From Hoeflea marina (GTDB lineage: Bacteria > Pseudomonadota > Alphaproteobacteria > Rhizobiales > Rhizobiaceae): a DNA stretch of 64,000 nucleotides. Positions 36,923-46,991 of this stretch are shown here, piece by piece (the first letter of the stretch is position 1; the number at the start of each line of letters is the position of its first letter). Position numbers and translations under genes: made by a program. The notes beneath the pieces were generated by a model. That model did not search any database. It worked only from the letters and a program-made list of their open reading frames with translations, and was not told the DNA's origin. The DNA is taken from positions 410,130 to 474,129 of the forward strand of contig NZ_QGTR01000001.1 of assembly GCF_003182275.1 (NCBI RefSeq), in the 5' to 3' direction.

Positions 36923-38308
36923 ATGAACATCGAGATGCTTGAGCGACAGGTCAGGGGAGCTGTTATCTCCCAGACCGATCGCGACTATCGCGCCCTGAAG
37001 GACGCACTGATCTGGAACGGCCGCAAGAGCGCGAAGACGCCGCGAACCGTGGTTCGCGCCGAATGCGCCGCCGACGTGCAGGCGGCGGTGCGCTATGCCG
37101 CCGCCAACGGATTGACGGTTTCTGCGCGCGGCAGCGGCCACCACTTCGCGCTCCTGTCGATGCAGGACGGTGTGCTTGTCGATCTGTCGCGGATCAACCG
37201 GGTGACGGTCGACGCGGATGCGATGACTGCGGTCATCGGGCCCGGCATCACCAATGGCGAACTCGCAGCCCAGCTGGCGGAGCTCGGCCTTGCATTTCCC
37301 GTCGGTCATTGCGCCAGCGTCGCCGTCAGCGGCTACATGCTGGGCGGCGGATTCGGCTGGAATTCCGGCGCGGTGGGCCTTGCCTGCCACAATGTGCTCG
37401 AGGTCGAGGTGGTGCTTGCCGACGGTTCGCTGGTCACCGCCAGCGAATCCGAGAACGCCGACATCTTCTGGGCCGCGCGCGGCGCGGGACCGGAGTTCTT
37501 CGGCATCGTCACCCGTTACCGGGTGCGTCTGTACACGCTGCCGCGCGCCATCCGCACCGCCGTCTGGGCCTATCCGATCGATCGGACGGACGAGGTCGAG
37601 CGCTGGATGACCGCCACCATGGCCACGGCGCCCAGCATCCTGGAGTTCACCGCGGTGATGACGGCCGCGCCGCCGCCGCTCGACGGCAAGGTCGCCAAGG
37701 TGGTCTCCGGCGTGGCGACGGTGTTCGCCGACAACGAGGCGGAGGCCGACGCCGTGTTGGCGAGTGTCGCAGCGCTTGCGCCGCGGGAACCGCTGTTCGC
37801 GCAGCCGGCCATGGCGACGCCCTTCGACACGCTCTACCAGATCATGGGCCAGTTTTTCCCGGAAGGGCTGCGGTTTGCCGCCGACACCCACTGGTCCGCC
37901 GATGGTCCGGCGCTGATGTCGGGGCTGGCCGAGGCAGTGGCTTCGGCGCCGACGCCGCAGTGCTTCGCGCTCGGCGTGGTGCTGCCGCCGCCGCCGGGTC
38001 CGATGCCGGATGCCGCCTTCTCGATGGCCGCACCGGTGTTCTCGGCACTCTATGCGGCCTGGTCGGACGCATCCGGGGATGCGGTGAACATGGGCTGGCT
38101 GCGCGAGACGAGCGAACGGCTGGCTCCGGTTTCGCTCGGCCACTACATCGGCGAGGCCGACCTCGAAAGGCCCGAGCGGACCCGCGACTGCTTCGCGCCC
38201 GATGCCTGGGCCCGGCTTGGCCAGCTGCAGCGCCGCCACGACCCCGAAAGCCGCTTCGACCGGCCGACCGCCGTGCGGGCGGAAGCGGCAAGCCGGCTCG
38301 CCGGCTGA
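36923..38308 (+). CDS. FAD-linked oxidoreductase, berberine-bridge-enzyme type
   Basis: A 461-residue flavin oxidase of the PCMH/BBE class. The FAD domain includes VSARGSGHHFALLSMQDG, where His corresponds to the usual covalent flavin site, and FPVGHCASVAVSGYMLGGGFGW, where Cys occupies the position used for a second covalent bond, so bicovalent flavinylation is likely. The C-terminus lacks the canonical BBE motif wording but has DAWARLGQLQRRHDPESRF, which is the family's end. No signal peptide. Substrate unknown; related enzymes oxidise sugars and alkaloids. Confidence 0.85.
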   Translation: MNIEMLERQVRGAVISQTDRDYRALKDALIWNGRKSAKTPRTVVRAECAADVQAAVRYAAANGLTVSARGSGHHFALLSMQDGVLVDLSRINRVTVDADAMTAVIGPGITNGELAAQLAELGLAFPVGHCASVAVSGYMLGGGFGWNSGAVGLACHNVLEVEVVLADGSLVTASESENADIFWAARGAGPEFFGIVTRYRVRLYTLPRAIRTAVWAYPIDRTDEVERWMTATMATAPSILEFTAVMTAAPPPLDGKVAKVVSGVATVFADNEAEADAVLASVAALAPREPLFAQPAMATPFDTLYQIMGQFFPEGLRFAADTHWSADGPALMSGLAEAVASAPTPQCFALGVVLPPPPGPMPDAAFSMAAPVFSALYAAWSDASGDAVNMGWLRETSERLAPVSLGHYIGEADLERPERTRDCFAPDAWARLGQLQRRHDPESRFDRPTAVRAEAASRLAG

Positions 38309-38413
38309 GCACCGCTGACAACACCCAAGCATCGCCCGGCGGCGGGACGGATGTCCGCCCCGCCGACAGGCGCCAATTTCCCGACATCAACCCCACCCCA
38401 TGAGGAGACCAGC

Positions 38414-39349
38414 ATGACCGCGATCACCACCCCCCGGCCGCGCAAGACGCGCGAATTGCACAGCCACCATTTCGATTCCACCATCTGGAACGATTTCACC
38501 TTCCGGGACGACGACATCGTCATCGGCACCTATGCCAAGTCCGGGACCACCTGGACGCAGCAGATCATCGCGCAGCTCATCTTCAACGGCGCCGAGGACC
38601 TGGAGGTGGCCGAGATGTCGCCCTGGCTCGACCTGCGGGTGCCGCCCAAGCACATCAAGCTGCCGGCCGTCGAGGCGCAGACCCACCGGCGCTTCATCAA
38701 GACCCATCTGCCGGTCGATGCGCTCGTCTTCTCGCCGCGGGCGAAATACATCTACATCGCCCGCGACGGCCGCGACGTGCTGTTTTCGCTGTTCAACCAC
38801 CATGCCAACGCCAACGCGGCCTGGTATGCGGCGGTCAACGATTCGCCCGGTCTGGTCGGCCCGCCGATTGCGCCGCCGCCGGCTTCGGTGCGGCAGTATT
38901 TCCGGGAATGGCTCGACGGCGACGGCTACCCGTTCTGGTCGTTCTGGGAAAACATCCGCACCTGGTGGCAGATCCGGCATCTGCCGAACGTGATGCTTCT
39001 GCATTTCGCCGACCTCAAGGCCGACATGCCGGGCGAGATCCGGCGCATCGCCGGGTTTCTCGGCATTGCCATCGACGAGGTGACCTGGCCGGCGATCCTC
39101 AGGCATTGCAGCTTCGACTACATGAAGGCCAATGCGACGAAGAGCGTGCCGCTCGGCGGTGCGTTCTGGGACGGCGGCGCGCAGACCTTTATCCACAAGG
39201 GCGTCAACGGGCGCTGGCACGACGTGCTCAGCGCATCGGAAAGCCGCGCCTACGAGGAACGGGCGCTGGCCGAGCTGGGGCCGGACTGCGCCGCGTGGCT
39301 GGCCCGGGGGACGGTCGCCGCCGTTTCGGGCCCGAGGGATGCCGCCTGA
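38414..39349 (+). CDS. PAPS-dependent sulfotransferase domain protein
   Basis: A 311-residue cytosolic sulfotransferase. The 5'-phosphosulfate loop is TYAKSGTTWTQQI, and the 3'-phosphate region is YIYIARDGRDVLFSLFNHH. The C-terminal part has FIHKGVNGRWHDVLS, equivalent to the conserved GxxGxW loop. GAGGAG precedes ATG 38414. Uncommon in bacteria compared with eukaryotes; similar enzymes sulfate small alcohols or amines. It is third in a run with the His-rich protein and FAD oxidase. Confidence 0.9.
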   Translation: MTAITTPRPRKTRELHSHHFDSTIWNDFTFRDDDIVIGTYAKSGTTWTQQIIAQLIFNGAEDLEVAEMSPWLDLRVPPKHIKLPAVEAQTHRRFIKTHLPVDALVFSPRAKYIYIARDGRDVLFSLFNHHANANAAWYAAVNDSPGLVGPPIAPPPASVRQYFREWLDGDGYPFWSFWENIRTWWQIRHLPNVMLLHFADLKADMPGEIRRIAGFLGIAIDEVTWPAILRHCSFDYMKANATKSVPLGGAFWDGGAQTFIHKGVNGRWHDVLSASESRAYEERALAELGPDCAAWLARGTVAAVSGPRDAA

Positions 39350-39434
39350 GCGCGGGATGCAGACGGCATGCAGGCCGTCTCCCCCCGAATCGGGCAGCGG
39401 TTTCGGGATCACGACATGTATGATCACAAAAGCT

Positions 39435-39474
39435 AAAGCACATCGCGTGAATCCGAATTCACGCGATGTGCTTT
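39435..39474. repeat. Perfect 18-bp hairpin between the sulfotransferase gene and ilvD
   Basis: Left arm 39435-39452 (AAAGCACATCGCGTGAAT), loop CCGA, right arm 39457-39474, with no mismatch. No T tract and far longer than a usual terminator. It may be a dispersed palindromic element of the species or a bidirectional transcription stop. The surrounding 39350-39625 has no gene. Confidence 0.7.
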
Positions 39475-39625
39475 CGGCCGCCGATGGCTGGACATTGGGG
39501 CGAAATTGCTCAGGAATGGGTTCCCGCCGCGCTGCCCGCTATGGTATCGGGCAGTGCGAATGTTTACTCATGCCCCGTGATCCCGCTCCGTTCAGAGCGA
39601 CATGCCAGTGAAAGTCGACAGCCCC

Positions 39626-41461
39626 ATGCCAGATTATCGTTCAAAGACAACCACCCATGGCCGCAACATGGCCGGCGCCCGCAGCCTCTGGCGGGCAACC
39701 GGCGTCAAGGACGGCGACTTCGGCAAGCCGATCATCGCCGTGGTCAATTCCTTCACCCAGTTCGTGCCCGGACACGTGCATCTCAAGGACCTGGGCCAGC
39801 TGGTGGCGCGCGAGATCGAGAAGGCCGGCGGCATCGCCAAGGAGTTCAACACCATCGCCGTCGATGACGGAATCGCCATGGGCCATGACGGCATGCTCTA
39901 CTCGCTGCCCTCGCGCGAGATCATCGCCGACTCGGTCGAGTACATGGTCAACGCCCATTGCGCCGACGCCATGGTCTGCATTTCCAACTGCGACAAGATC
40001 ACCCCCGGCATGCTCAATGCCGCCATGCGGCTCAACATTCCGTCGGTCTTCGTCTCCGGCGGTCCGATGGAGGCGGGCAAGGTGGTGCTCAACGGCAAGA
40101 CCAAGGCGCTCGACCTGGTCGACGCCATGGTCGTGGCCGCCGACGACAGCGTGTCCGATGCCGATGTCGACGCCATCGAGCGCTCCGCCTGCCCGACCTG
40201 CGGCTCCTGCTCGGGCATGTTCACCGCCAATTCGATGAACTGCCTGACCGAGGCGCTCGGCCTGTCGCTGCCGGGCAACGGCTCGGTGCTTGCCACGCAC
40301 TCCGACCGCAAGCGGTTGTTCCTTGACGCCGGTCATCTCATCGTCGACATCGCCAAGCGCTATTACGAGCAGAACGACACGTCGGTGCTGCCGCGCAATG
40401 TCGCCAACAAGCGGGCGTTCGAGAACGCCATGTCGCTCGACATCGCCATGGGCGGTTCCACCAACACCGTGCTGCACATCATCGCCGCGGCCTATGAGGG
40501 CGGGATCGATTTCACCCTCGACGACATCGACGCGCTGTCGCGCAAGGTGCCGTGCCTGTCGAAAGTGGCGCCGGCCAAGCAGGACGTGCACATGGAGGAC
40601 GTCCACCGCGCCGGCGGCATCATGGCGATTCTCGGCCAGCTCGATGCCGGCGGGCTGATTTTTCGCGACACGCCCACGGTGCACATGCCGACCTTGGGCG
40701 CCGCGATCGACCATTGGGCCACCGACCGCACCCGGAGCGACAGCGTCCGCGATTTCTTCAAGGCGGCACCGGGCGGCGTTCCGACGCAGACGGCTTTCAG
40801 CCAGTCGGCGCGCTGGGAAGAGCTCGATCTCGACCGCGAGAGCGGCGTGATCCGCTCGGTCGAGCATCCCTTCTCCAAGGACGGCGGACTGGCCGTGCTC
40901 AAGGGCAACATCGCGCTCGACGGCTGCATCGTCAAAACCGCGGGAGTCGATGAATCGATCCTGAAGTTCTCGGGCCCGGCGGTGGTGTTCGAGAGCCAGG
41001 ACGCGGCGGTCAAGGGCATTCTCGGCAAGGAAGTGGGCGAGGGCGACGTGGTGGTGATCCGCTACGAGGGCCCCAAGGGCGGCCCGGGCATGCAGGAAAT
41101 GCTCTATCCGACGAGCTATCTCAAGTCGATGGGGCTCGGCAAGGCCTGCGCGCTGATCACCGACGGCCGCTTCTCGGGCGGCACCTCTGGCCTGTCGATC
41201 GGCCACGCCTCGCCGGAAGCGGCGCAGGGCGGCACCATCGGTCTCGTCTGCAACGGCGACATCATCGAGATCGACATTCCCAACCGGACGATCCACCTGG
41301 CGGTGTCCGAGGAGGAGCTGGCGGTGCGGCGCACCGAGCAGGACACGCTTGGCTGGAAACCGGCCGCTCCGCGCCGGCGCAATGTGACCACGGCGCTCAA
41401 AGCCTATGCGGCCTTTGCTTCATCCGCCGACAAGGGCGCGGTGCGGATCCTGCCGGACTGA
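39626..41461 (+). CDS. ilvD: Dihydroxy-acid dehydratase
   Basis: Converts 2,3-dihydroxy-isovalerate (or methylvalerate) to the keto acid in valine/isoleucine synthesis. The 611-residue product starts [19 protein letters not shown], matching the family N-terminus, so ATG 39626 is preferred over 39602. Iron-sulfur cysteines are visible in [13 protein letters not shown] and [20 protein letters not shown]. The C-terminus has [22 protein letters not shown]. Intact. Confidence 0.97.
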   Translation: MPDYRSKTTTHGRNMAGARSLWRATGVKDGDFGKPIIAVVNSFTQFVPGHVHLKDLGQLVAREIEKAGGIAKEFNTIAVDDGIAMGHDGMLYSLPSREIIADSVEYMVNAHCADAMVCISNCDKITPGMLNAAMRLNIPSVFVSGGPMEAGKVVLNGKTKALDLVDAMVVAADDSVSDADVDAIERSACPTCGSCSGMFTANSMNCLTEALGLSLPGNGSVLATHSDRKRLFLDAGHLIVDIAKRYYEQNDTSVLPRNVANKRAFENAMSLDIAMGGSTNTVLHIIAAAYEGGIDFTLDDIDALSRKVPCLSKVAPAKQDVHMEDVHRAGGIMAILGQLDAGGLIFRDTPTVHMPTLGAAIDHWATDRTRSDSVRDFFKAAPGGVPTQTAFSQSARWEELDLDRESGVIRSVEHPFSKDGGLAVLKGNIALDGCIVKTAGVDESILKFSGPAVVFESQDAAVKGILGKEVGEGDVVVIRYEGPKGGPGMQEMLYPTSYLKSMGLGKACALITDGRFSGGTSGLSIGHASPEAAQGGTIGLVCNGDIIEIDIPNRTIHLAVSEEELAVRRTEQDTLGWKPAAPRRRNVTTALKAYAAFASSADKGAVRILPD

Positions 41462-41472
41462 GGCAAGCCGTC

Positions 41473-41516
41473 GCGGAGCCTGGATGGCCGGGCTCCGCAG
41501 CCCCATCAGGGGCTGC
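41473..41516. terminator. Double hairpin between convergent ilvD and phaC
   Basis: Two adjacent perfect 8-bp stems: GCGGAGCC (41473-41480) with GGCTCCGC (41491-41498), and GCAGCCCC (41497-41504) with GGGGCTGC (41509-41516, loop ATCA). They share two bases and end 8 bases before the phaC stop. Placement in a convergent gap suggests a two-way terminator. Confidence 0.65.
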
Positions 41517-41523
41517 GGGCGGC

Positions 41524-43359
41524 CTACACCTTGACCTGGACATAGGAGCCGGGAGCATCCTCGATCGGCTCGAGCCTGCCGCCGCCGGGTTCGCGGACAG
41601 GGACCTTGCTGCCTGCCAGGTCGCTCACCCAGGCGTGCCAGTGCGGCCACCAGGAGCCGGGCGTTTCTTTGGCGCCGTCCACCCATTTGTCGAAATCGCC
41701 GTCCGCCGGGCCGTCGCTCCAGAACTGGTACTTGCCCGCCGCCGGCGGATTGACGACGCCGGCGATGTGGCCTGAGCCGGCCATCACATAGGTCACGGGT
41801 CCGCCAAGCATCCGGCCACCGATATAGGCCGAGCGGGCGGGTGCGATGTGGTCCTCGCGTGCGGCGAGATTGTAGGCCGGGATCTTGATGTCCTTCAGAT
41901 GCAGCGTATGGCCGGCGAGCTGCATGCGGTCATGCGAGAGGTTGTTCTCGAGATAGCAGTTGCGCAGATAGTAGGAATGGTTGGCCGCAGGCATCCGCGT
42001 GGCGTCGGAGTTCCAGTACAACAGGTCGAAGGGCATCGGGTCCTTGCCCTTGAGGTAGTTGTTGACGACGAAGGGCCAGATCAGGTCGGAGGCGCGCAGC
42101 ATGTTGAAGGCTGTCGCCATCTTCGAGCCGTCGAGATAGCCGTTCTTCTCCATCGCCGCCTCGATCGAGCCGATCTGGGCCTCGTCGGCAAAGACCTTGA
42201 GATCGCCGGCATGGGTGAAGTCGGTCTGGGTTGTGAAGAAGGTCACCGAGGCAATGCGGCGGTCCTTCTCCTGGGCGTGCAGCGCCAGCGTGGCGGCCAG
42301 CAGCGTGCCGCCGACGCAATAGCCGATGGCGTTGACCTTCTTTTCGCCGGTCACCGTCTCGATGGTGTCGAGCGCAAAGCCGATGCCTTCGCGCGCATAG
42401 GCCTCCCAGTCCTTTTTCGCGTGGCGCCTGTCGGGATTGACCCAGGAGATGACGAACACCGTGTGGCCCTGCTCGACGGCCCAGCGGATGAACGATTTCT
42501 GCGGGTTGAGATCGAGGATGTAGAACTTGTTGATCCATGGCGGCACGATCATCAGCGGCCGCTTGAGCACCTTGTCGGTGGCCGGCGCATACTGGATGAT
42601 CTGGCAGATGTCGTCCTGTGCAATCACCTTGCCGGGCGTCATGGCGATGTTTTCGCCGACCTTGAACTTGGACAGGTCCGACTGGCGCAGCTTGAGTTCG
42701 CCGTGGCCGGCCTCAATGTCCTCGGCCAGCATGTGCATGCCGCGAACCAGGTTTTCGCCGTTGGACGCGACGGTTTCCTTGTAGAGCTCCGGGTTGGTGA
42801 TCAGGAAATTGGCGGGCGACAGCGCGCTGGTAATCTGCTTGACGTAGAACTCGGCCTTGTGGCGGGTGTGCGCGTCGAGACCCTGGCTGTCGGTGACAAG
42901 CTTGTTGGCCCATTGCGAGGTGACGAGATAGGTGTTCTTGAGCAGGTCGAAGAACGGATTGGTCTCCCATTCCGGATCGGCGAATCGCTTGTCCGCGGGC
43001 CTGGGCGGTGGCGCGGCGGGGGTGTCGGCCTGATCGCCGGCAAGCTTGTGCATCGATTTCGACCAGAGATCGAAATAGCCCGACAACAGGCTGGTCTGCG
43101 CCTCGATGGCGCGCTTGGGGTCGGAGAGCCAGTATTCGCCGACCTTCGAGAAGGTCTTGACCATGTCGGCCATCGGCTCGGACATGGTGTCGCTGATCTC
43201 GCCTCGTTCGCGCGGCTCCACCCATGCCGAGGCGGCCTTTCCGAGCTCTTCGAGCATGCGCGCGATGTTGCGGGCCATGGCCTCGGGATCCTTGACGACA
43301 TAGGCCTCGGCGGGAGAGACCGTCGCGTCTTCCGGTTTCGCCTTGTCCTTGTCGGTCAT
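41524..43359 (-). CDS. phaC: Class I poly(3-hydroxyalkanoate) synthase
   Basis: Polymerises hydroxyacyl-CoA on the surface of PHA granules. The 611-residue product has the class I size and an alpha/beta-hydrolase core: [21 protein letters not shown], the lipase-like box GYCVGG (nucleophile Cys), REDHIAP (catalytic Asp) and GSGHIAG (catalytic His). ATG 43359 has GGGGAGAGG upstream; a much longer frame to 43908 has no support. No phaA/phaB or phasin gene is adjacent. Confidence 0.96.
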   Translation of the reverse strand: MTDKDKAKPEDATVSPAEAYVVKDPEAMARNIARMLEELGKAASAWVEPRERGEISDTMSEPMADMVKTFSKVGEYWLSDPKRAIEAQTSLLSGYFDLWSKSMHKLAGDQADTPAAPPPRPADKRFADPEWETNPFFDLLKNTYLVTSQWANKLVTDSQGLDAHTRHKAEFYVKQITSALSPANFLITNPELYKETVASNGENLVRGMHMLAEDIEAGHGELKLRQSDLSKFKVGENIAMTPGKVIAQDDICQIIQYAPATDKVLKRPLMIVPPWINKFYILDLNPQKSFIRWAVEQGHTVFVISWVNPDRRHAKKDWEAYAREGIGFALDTIETVTGEKKVNAIGYCVGGTLLAATLALHAQEKDRRIASVTFFTTQTDFTHAGDLKVFADEAQIGSIEAAMEKNGYLDGSKMATAFNMLRASDLIWPFVVNNYLKGKDPMPFDLLYWNSDATRMPAANHSYYLRNCYLENNLSHDRMQLAGHTLHLKDIKIPAYNLAAREDHIAPARSAYIGGRMLGGPVTYVMAGSGHIAGVVNPPAAGKYQFWSDGPADGDFDKWVDGAKETPGSWWPHWHAWVSDLAGSKVPVREPGGGRLEPIEDAPGSYVQVKV

Positions 43360-43534
43360 CGATACCTCTCCCCGGATGCCGGCTGTTGTGTCCGGCTGGC
43401 AGTTTGCCTTAAAACGGCTTGGATGGACTGCCAGACAATCATGATTGACCTTCGGCAAGCCCGCAACTCTGTGATAGGGCCTTTTGCGGCGGCTGTCATG
43501 ACCGTCAATGGATCGAGATCGGAAAACCGCTGCG

Positions 43535-44005
43535 ATGACCCTCATATGTCGAGCCTCTCTTGTCGGCCTGTTTTGTGGCGTGGTGATGTCCGCGGCCGGC
43601 TGCCAGACTGCGTCATTGGAAGATGCCGCCCCGACCCGGGCGCAACTGGCGGCGACCGCTCCGGCGGATGCGGGAACCGCGGCGGTCGAGCCGGCGCCGT
43701 CGGCTGCGACCCGGATGGGGCTGCCGACGGTGCTGCCGAGCGCCCGGCCGATTCCAGAGACACGGGATTTCGTTGCAACAGGCGCCAGCAGAACCGGCGA
43801 GTTCCCGCGGTTCGAGGCGCTGCAGTCGGCCAATTCCCAGTTGAGCGACGCCGAGAAACGGGCTGCAGAGAAGCAGATGGCTGATCTGCTGCGCGCCCGC
43901 GCGGGCACGCCCTCCGCGCAGATGACCTATGCGGAGCGGCGCGCCTATCTGCGCAAGGTCGCCGCCACCCATGCCGCCGAGGCGGAGGCGGAGATCGTCA
44001 AATAG
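43535..44005 (+). CDS. Small lipoprotein of unknown function
   Basis: A 156-residue protein with a lipobox: [23 protein letters not shown] (Cys23). The mature part is Ala/Pro-rich, then charged and helical ([44 protein letters not shown]). An in-frame ATG at 43508 would give a poorer signal peptide with charged residues first. Divergent from phaC by 175 bases. Probable outer- or inner-membrane lipoprotein; function not recognised. Confidence 0.75.
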   Translation: MTLICRASLVGLFCGVVMSAAGCQTASLEDAAPTRAQLAATAPADAGTAAVEPAPSAATRMGLPTVLPSARPIPETRDFVATGASRTGEFPRFEALQSANSQLSDAEKRAAEKQMADLLRARAGTPSAQMTYAERRAYLRKVAATHAAEAEAEIVK

Positions 44006-44085
44006 CGCTTGCGTCCGGCTTGATTTGGACGCAAACCGATGAAATCCGGGTCTTGGCCGATGGGCCTGCAATTCTGGGGATGGTC

Positions 44086-45306
44086 ATGGAAGAGTTTCAC
44101 AAGGTCCGCCGCCTGCCGCCTTACGTCTTCGAGCAGGTCAACCGCCTCAAGGCCACGGCGCGCGCCGGCGGCGCCGACATCATCGATCTCGGCATGGGCA
44201 ATCCCGACCTGCCCACGCCGCAGGCGATCGTCGACAAGCTCTGCGAGGCGGTCCGCGACCCGCGCACCCACCGCTATTCCACTTCGCGCGGCATTCCCGG
44301 CCTGCGCCGGGCCCAGGCGGCCTATTACGAGCGCCGATTCGGGGTCAAGCTCGATCCGAACACCGAAGTGATCGCCACGCTCGGCTCCAAGGAGGGCTTT
44401 GCCAACATGGCGCAGGCGATCACCGCGCCCGGCGACGTCATCCTGTGCCCGAACCCGACCTATCCGATCCATGCCTTCGGCTTCATCATGTCGGGCGGAG
44501 TCATCCGCTCGCTCGACGTGGTGCCGGATGCGAGCTTCTTCGCGCCGCTCGAGCGCTCCGTGAAGCACTCGATCCCCAAGCCCATCGCGCTCATTCTCAA
44601 CTACCCGTCGAACCCGACCTCCTATGTTGCCTCCTACGAGTTCTACAAGGACGTCATCGCCTTCGCCAAGAAGCATGATCTGATCGTGCTGTCGGATCTG
44701 GCGTATTCGGAAATCTACTTCGACGGCACGCCGCCGCCGTCGGTGCTGCAGGTGCCGGGCGCCAAGGACATCTGCGTCGAGTTCACCTCGATGTCGAAAA
44801 CCTTCTCGATGCCGGGCTGGCGCATGGGCTTTGCCGTCGGCAACGAACGGCTGATCTCGGCGCTGACGCGGGTCAAGTCCTATCTCGACTACGGCGCCTT
44901 CACGCCGATCCAGGTGGCGGCGACCGCGGCGCTGAACGGCGACGGCTCCGACATCGCCGAGGTGCGTTCGATCTACAAGAAGCGTCGCGACGTGCTCGTC
45001 GACAGCTTCGGCAAGGCCGGTTGGGACGTGCCGCCGCCGCCGGCGACGATGTTCGCCTGGGCGCCGATCCCGCCGCAGTTCCGGGACATGGGCTCGCTGG
45101 AATTCTCCAAGCTGCTGATCGAGAAGGCCGACGTGGCGGTTGCCCCGGGGATCGGTTTTGGCGAGCAGGGCGATTATCACGTGCGCATCGCGCTGGTCGA
45201 GAACGAGCACCGCATCCGCCAGGCGGCGCGCTCGATCAAGAAGTTCCTTGCCACCACAGGCACCGGCGACGCCGCCAATGTGGTGTCGCTGTCGGCGCGC
45301 CGCTGA
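44086..45306 (+). CDS. PLP-dependent aminotransferase, class I/II (LL-DAP aminotransferase-like)
   Basis: A 406-residue fold-type I aminotransferase. Features: DIIDLGMGNPDLPTP at the substrate end, RYSTSRGIPGLRRA, NYPSNPTSYVASYEFY and the PLP lysine in SMSKTFSMPGWRMGFAVGN; arginine in HVRIALVENEHRI binds the carboxylate. Such genes upstream of hom are usual in Rhizobiales and are often annotated as LL-diaminopimelate or alanine aminotransferase (AlaC-like). Exact amino donor unresolved. ATG 44086 starts MEEFHKVRRL. Confidence 0.9.
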   Translation: MEEFHKVRRLPPYVFEQVNRLKATARAGGADIIDLGMGNPDLPTPQAIVDKLCEAVRDPRTHRYSTSRGIPGLRRAQAAYYERRFGVKLDPNTEVIATLGSKEGFANMAQAITAPGDVILCPNPTYPIHAFGFIMSGGVIRSLDVVPDASFFAPLERSVKHSIPKPIALILNYPSNPTSYVASYEFYKDVIAFAKKHDLIVLSDLAYSEIYFDGTPPPSVLQVPGAKDICVEFTSMSKTFSMPGWRMGFAVGNERLISALTRVKSYLDYGAFTPIQVAATAALNGDGSDIAEVRSIYKKRRDVLVDSFGKAGWDVPPPPATMFAWAPIPPQFRDMGSLEFSKLLIEKADVAVAPGIGFGEQGDYHVRIALVENEHRIRQAARSIKKFLATTGTGDAANVVSLSARR

Positions 45307-45458
45307 GGCCGGGCCGACCTCTCCTCCGCCATCGGCCCGCACGCGGCAAGTCGGCGCGGCGGGCCGTTGACCTTGGCGGCGGGGCGTTTTAAACCGCGCC
45401 ATCGCTTCCTGCTGTCCGCGGCTCTCGCGCCGGACGCCAATCTTCGGGTGACACAGAC

Positions 45459-46778
45459 ATGACTGAGGCCCTCAGAATCGGCATTGCCGGTCTTGGCACC
45501 GTGGGTGCGGCGCTGTTTTCGGCCATCACGGCCCGCCACACCATGCTCACCCAGATCTGCGGCCGTGAAATCCGCATCGTCGCCGTCTCTGCCCGCGATC
45601 GCGGCCGCGACCGCGGCATCGACCTGTCGGGCGTCACCTGGTTCGACGATCCGGTCGAGCTGGCGCGCTCGGGCGAGATCGATGTGCTGGTCGAGCTGAT
45701 GGGCGGCGATTCCGATCCGGCGCTGTCGACGGTGCGCACGGCGCTCGGCCGCGGCGTGCACGTGGTCACCGCCAACAAGGCGCTGCTCGCCCGCCATGGC
45801 GTGGACCTGGCGACGATCGCCGAGGAGCACGGCGTGCTGCTCAACTTCGAGGCGGCGGTGGCCGGCGGCATCCCGGTGATCAAGGCGATGCGCGAGTCGC
45901 TGACCGGCAATTCGATCAGCCGCGTCTACGGCATCCTCAACGGCACCTGCAACTACATCCTCACCCGCATGCAGCGCGAGAACATGGGCTTTGCCGATTG
46001 TCTCGCCGAAGCCCAGCGGCTGGGCTATGCCGAGGCCGATCCGGCCTTCGACATCGAGGGCAACGACACCGCCCACAAGCTGGCGATTCTGACCAGCCTC
46101 GCCTTCGGCACCAAGATCGCCTGCGACGAGGTCTATATCGAGGGCATCACCAACATCACCATCGACGACATCCATGCCGCCGACGAGCTCGGCTACCGCA
46201 TCAAGCTCCTCGGCGTCGCCCAGCGCACCGAGACCGGCATCGAGCAGCGGGTGCACCCGACCATGGTGCCGAAGGACTCGATGATCGCCCAGGTCGACGG
46301 CGTCACCAACGCCGTGACGATCGAGGCCGACATCCTGGGCGAGCTGATGCTCTCCGGTCCCGGCGCGGGCGGCGACGCCACCGCCTCGGCCGTGCTCGGC
46401 GACATCGCCGACATCGCCAAGAGCCGCCCGGGCCACCAGCACGGCCCGGCGCTCGGCCGTCCGGCCGCAAGCCTCGAACCCTACCGCCAGGCGGAAATGC
46501 AGAGCCACCAGGGCGGCTACTTCATCTCGCTGCGCGTCGAGGACCGCACCGGCGTTTTCGCCTCCATCGCCACCGAGATGGCGAAGAACGGCATCTCGCT
46601 GGAATCCATCGTCCAGCGCGGACAGCCGGCTGCCGCCAGGTCGGGGCAGACGGTCATCCTCGTCACCCACGCCACCACCGAGGCATCCGTTCGCAATGCC
46701 GTCGACGGCATTCGCGGCGAGGGATACCTTGCGGGCGCGCCGCAGGTGATCCGCATCGAGCGCACCGCCGCCGGCTGA
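45459..46778 (+). CDS. hom: Homoserine dehydrogenase
   Basis: Reduces aspartate semialdehyde to homoserine for methionine, threonine and isoleucine. The 439-residue monofunctional enzyme has an N-terminal NAD(P) fold (IGIAGLGTVGAALFSAI), the substrate region NGTCNYILTRM and AEADPAFDIEGNDTAHKLAIL, and a C-terminal ACT domain (about 355-435, FISLRVEDRTGVFASIATEM) that would bind threonine for feedback control. No S-box/SAM riboswitch was recognised upstream. Confidence 0.96.
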   Translation: MTEALRIGIAGLGTVGAALFSAITARHTMLTQICGREIRIVAVSARDRGRDRGIDLSGVTWFDDPVELARSGEIDVLVELMGGDSDPALSTVRTALGRGVHVVTANKALLARHGVDLATIAEEHGVLLNFEAAVAGGIPVIKAMRESLTGNSISRVYGILNGTCNYILTRMQRENMGFADCLAEAQRLGYAEADPAFDIEGNDTAHKLAILTSLAFGTKIACDEVYIEGITNITIDDIHAADELGYRIKLLGVAQRTETGIEQRVHPTMVPKDSMIAQVDGVTNAVTIEADILGELMLSGPGAGGDATASAVLGDIADIAKSRPGHQHGPALGRPAASLEPYRQAEMQSHQGGYFISLRVEDRTGVFASIATEMAKNGISLESIVQRGQPAAARSGQTVILVTHATTEASVRNAVDGIRGEGYLAGAPQVIRIERTAAG

Positions 46779-46991
46779 AAGGCGGCGGGTCCGCTCGCTG
46801 GCGGGCCGCGGCGCCTCGCATGGCGGCGGAGGGTGCATCGCAGCATGCGGGCCCTGATGATTCTACAATCGATTTAGTCGAAATTTCGCCAAAACTGCAG
46901 GGAAAACAGCGGTTTTCACGCCAGTTTCGCATTGCCTTGGTAGCTCTCGCCGCTGTAAGAGCAGCCTCGAACGACAGATCGGGAGCAGCGC

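Noticed and set aside
45307-45458. SAM riboswitch before hom, or T-box leader before ilvD
   Set aside because: No recognisable SAM-II core, T-box sequence or leader peptide was found at either gene.
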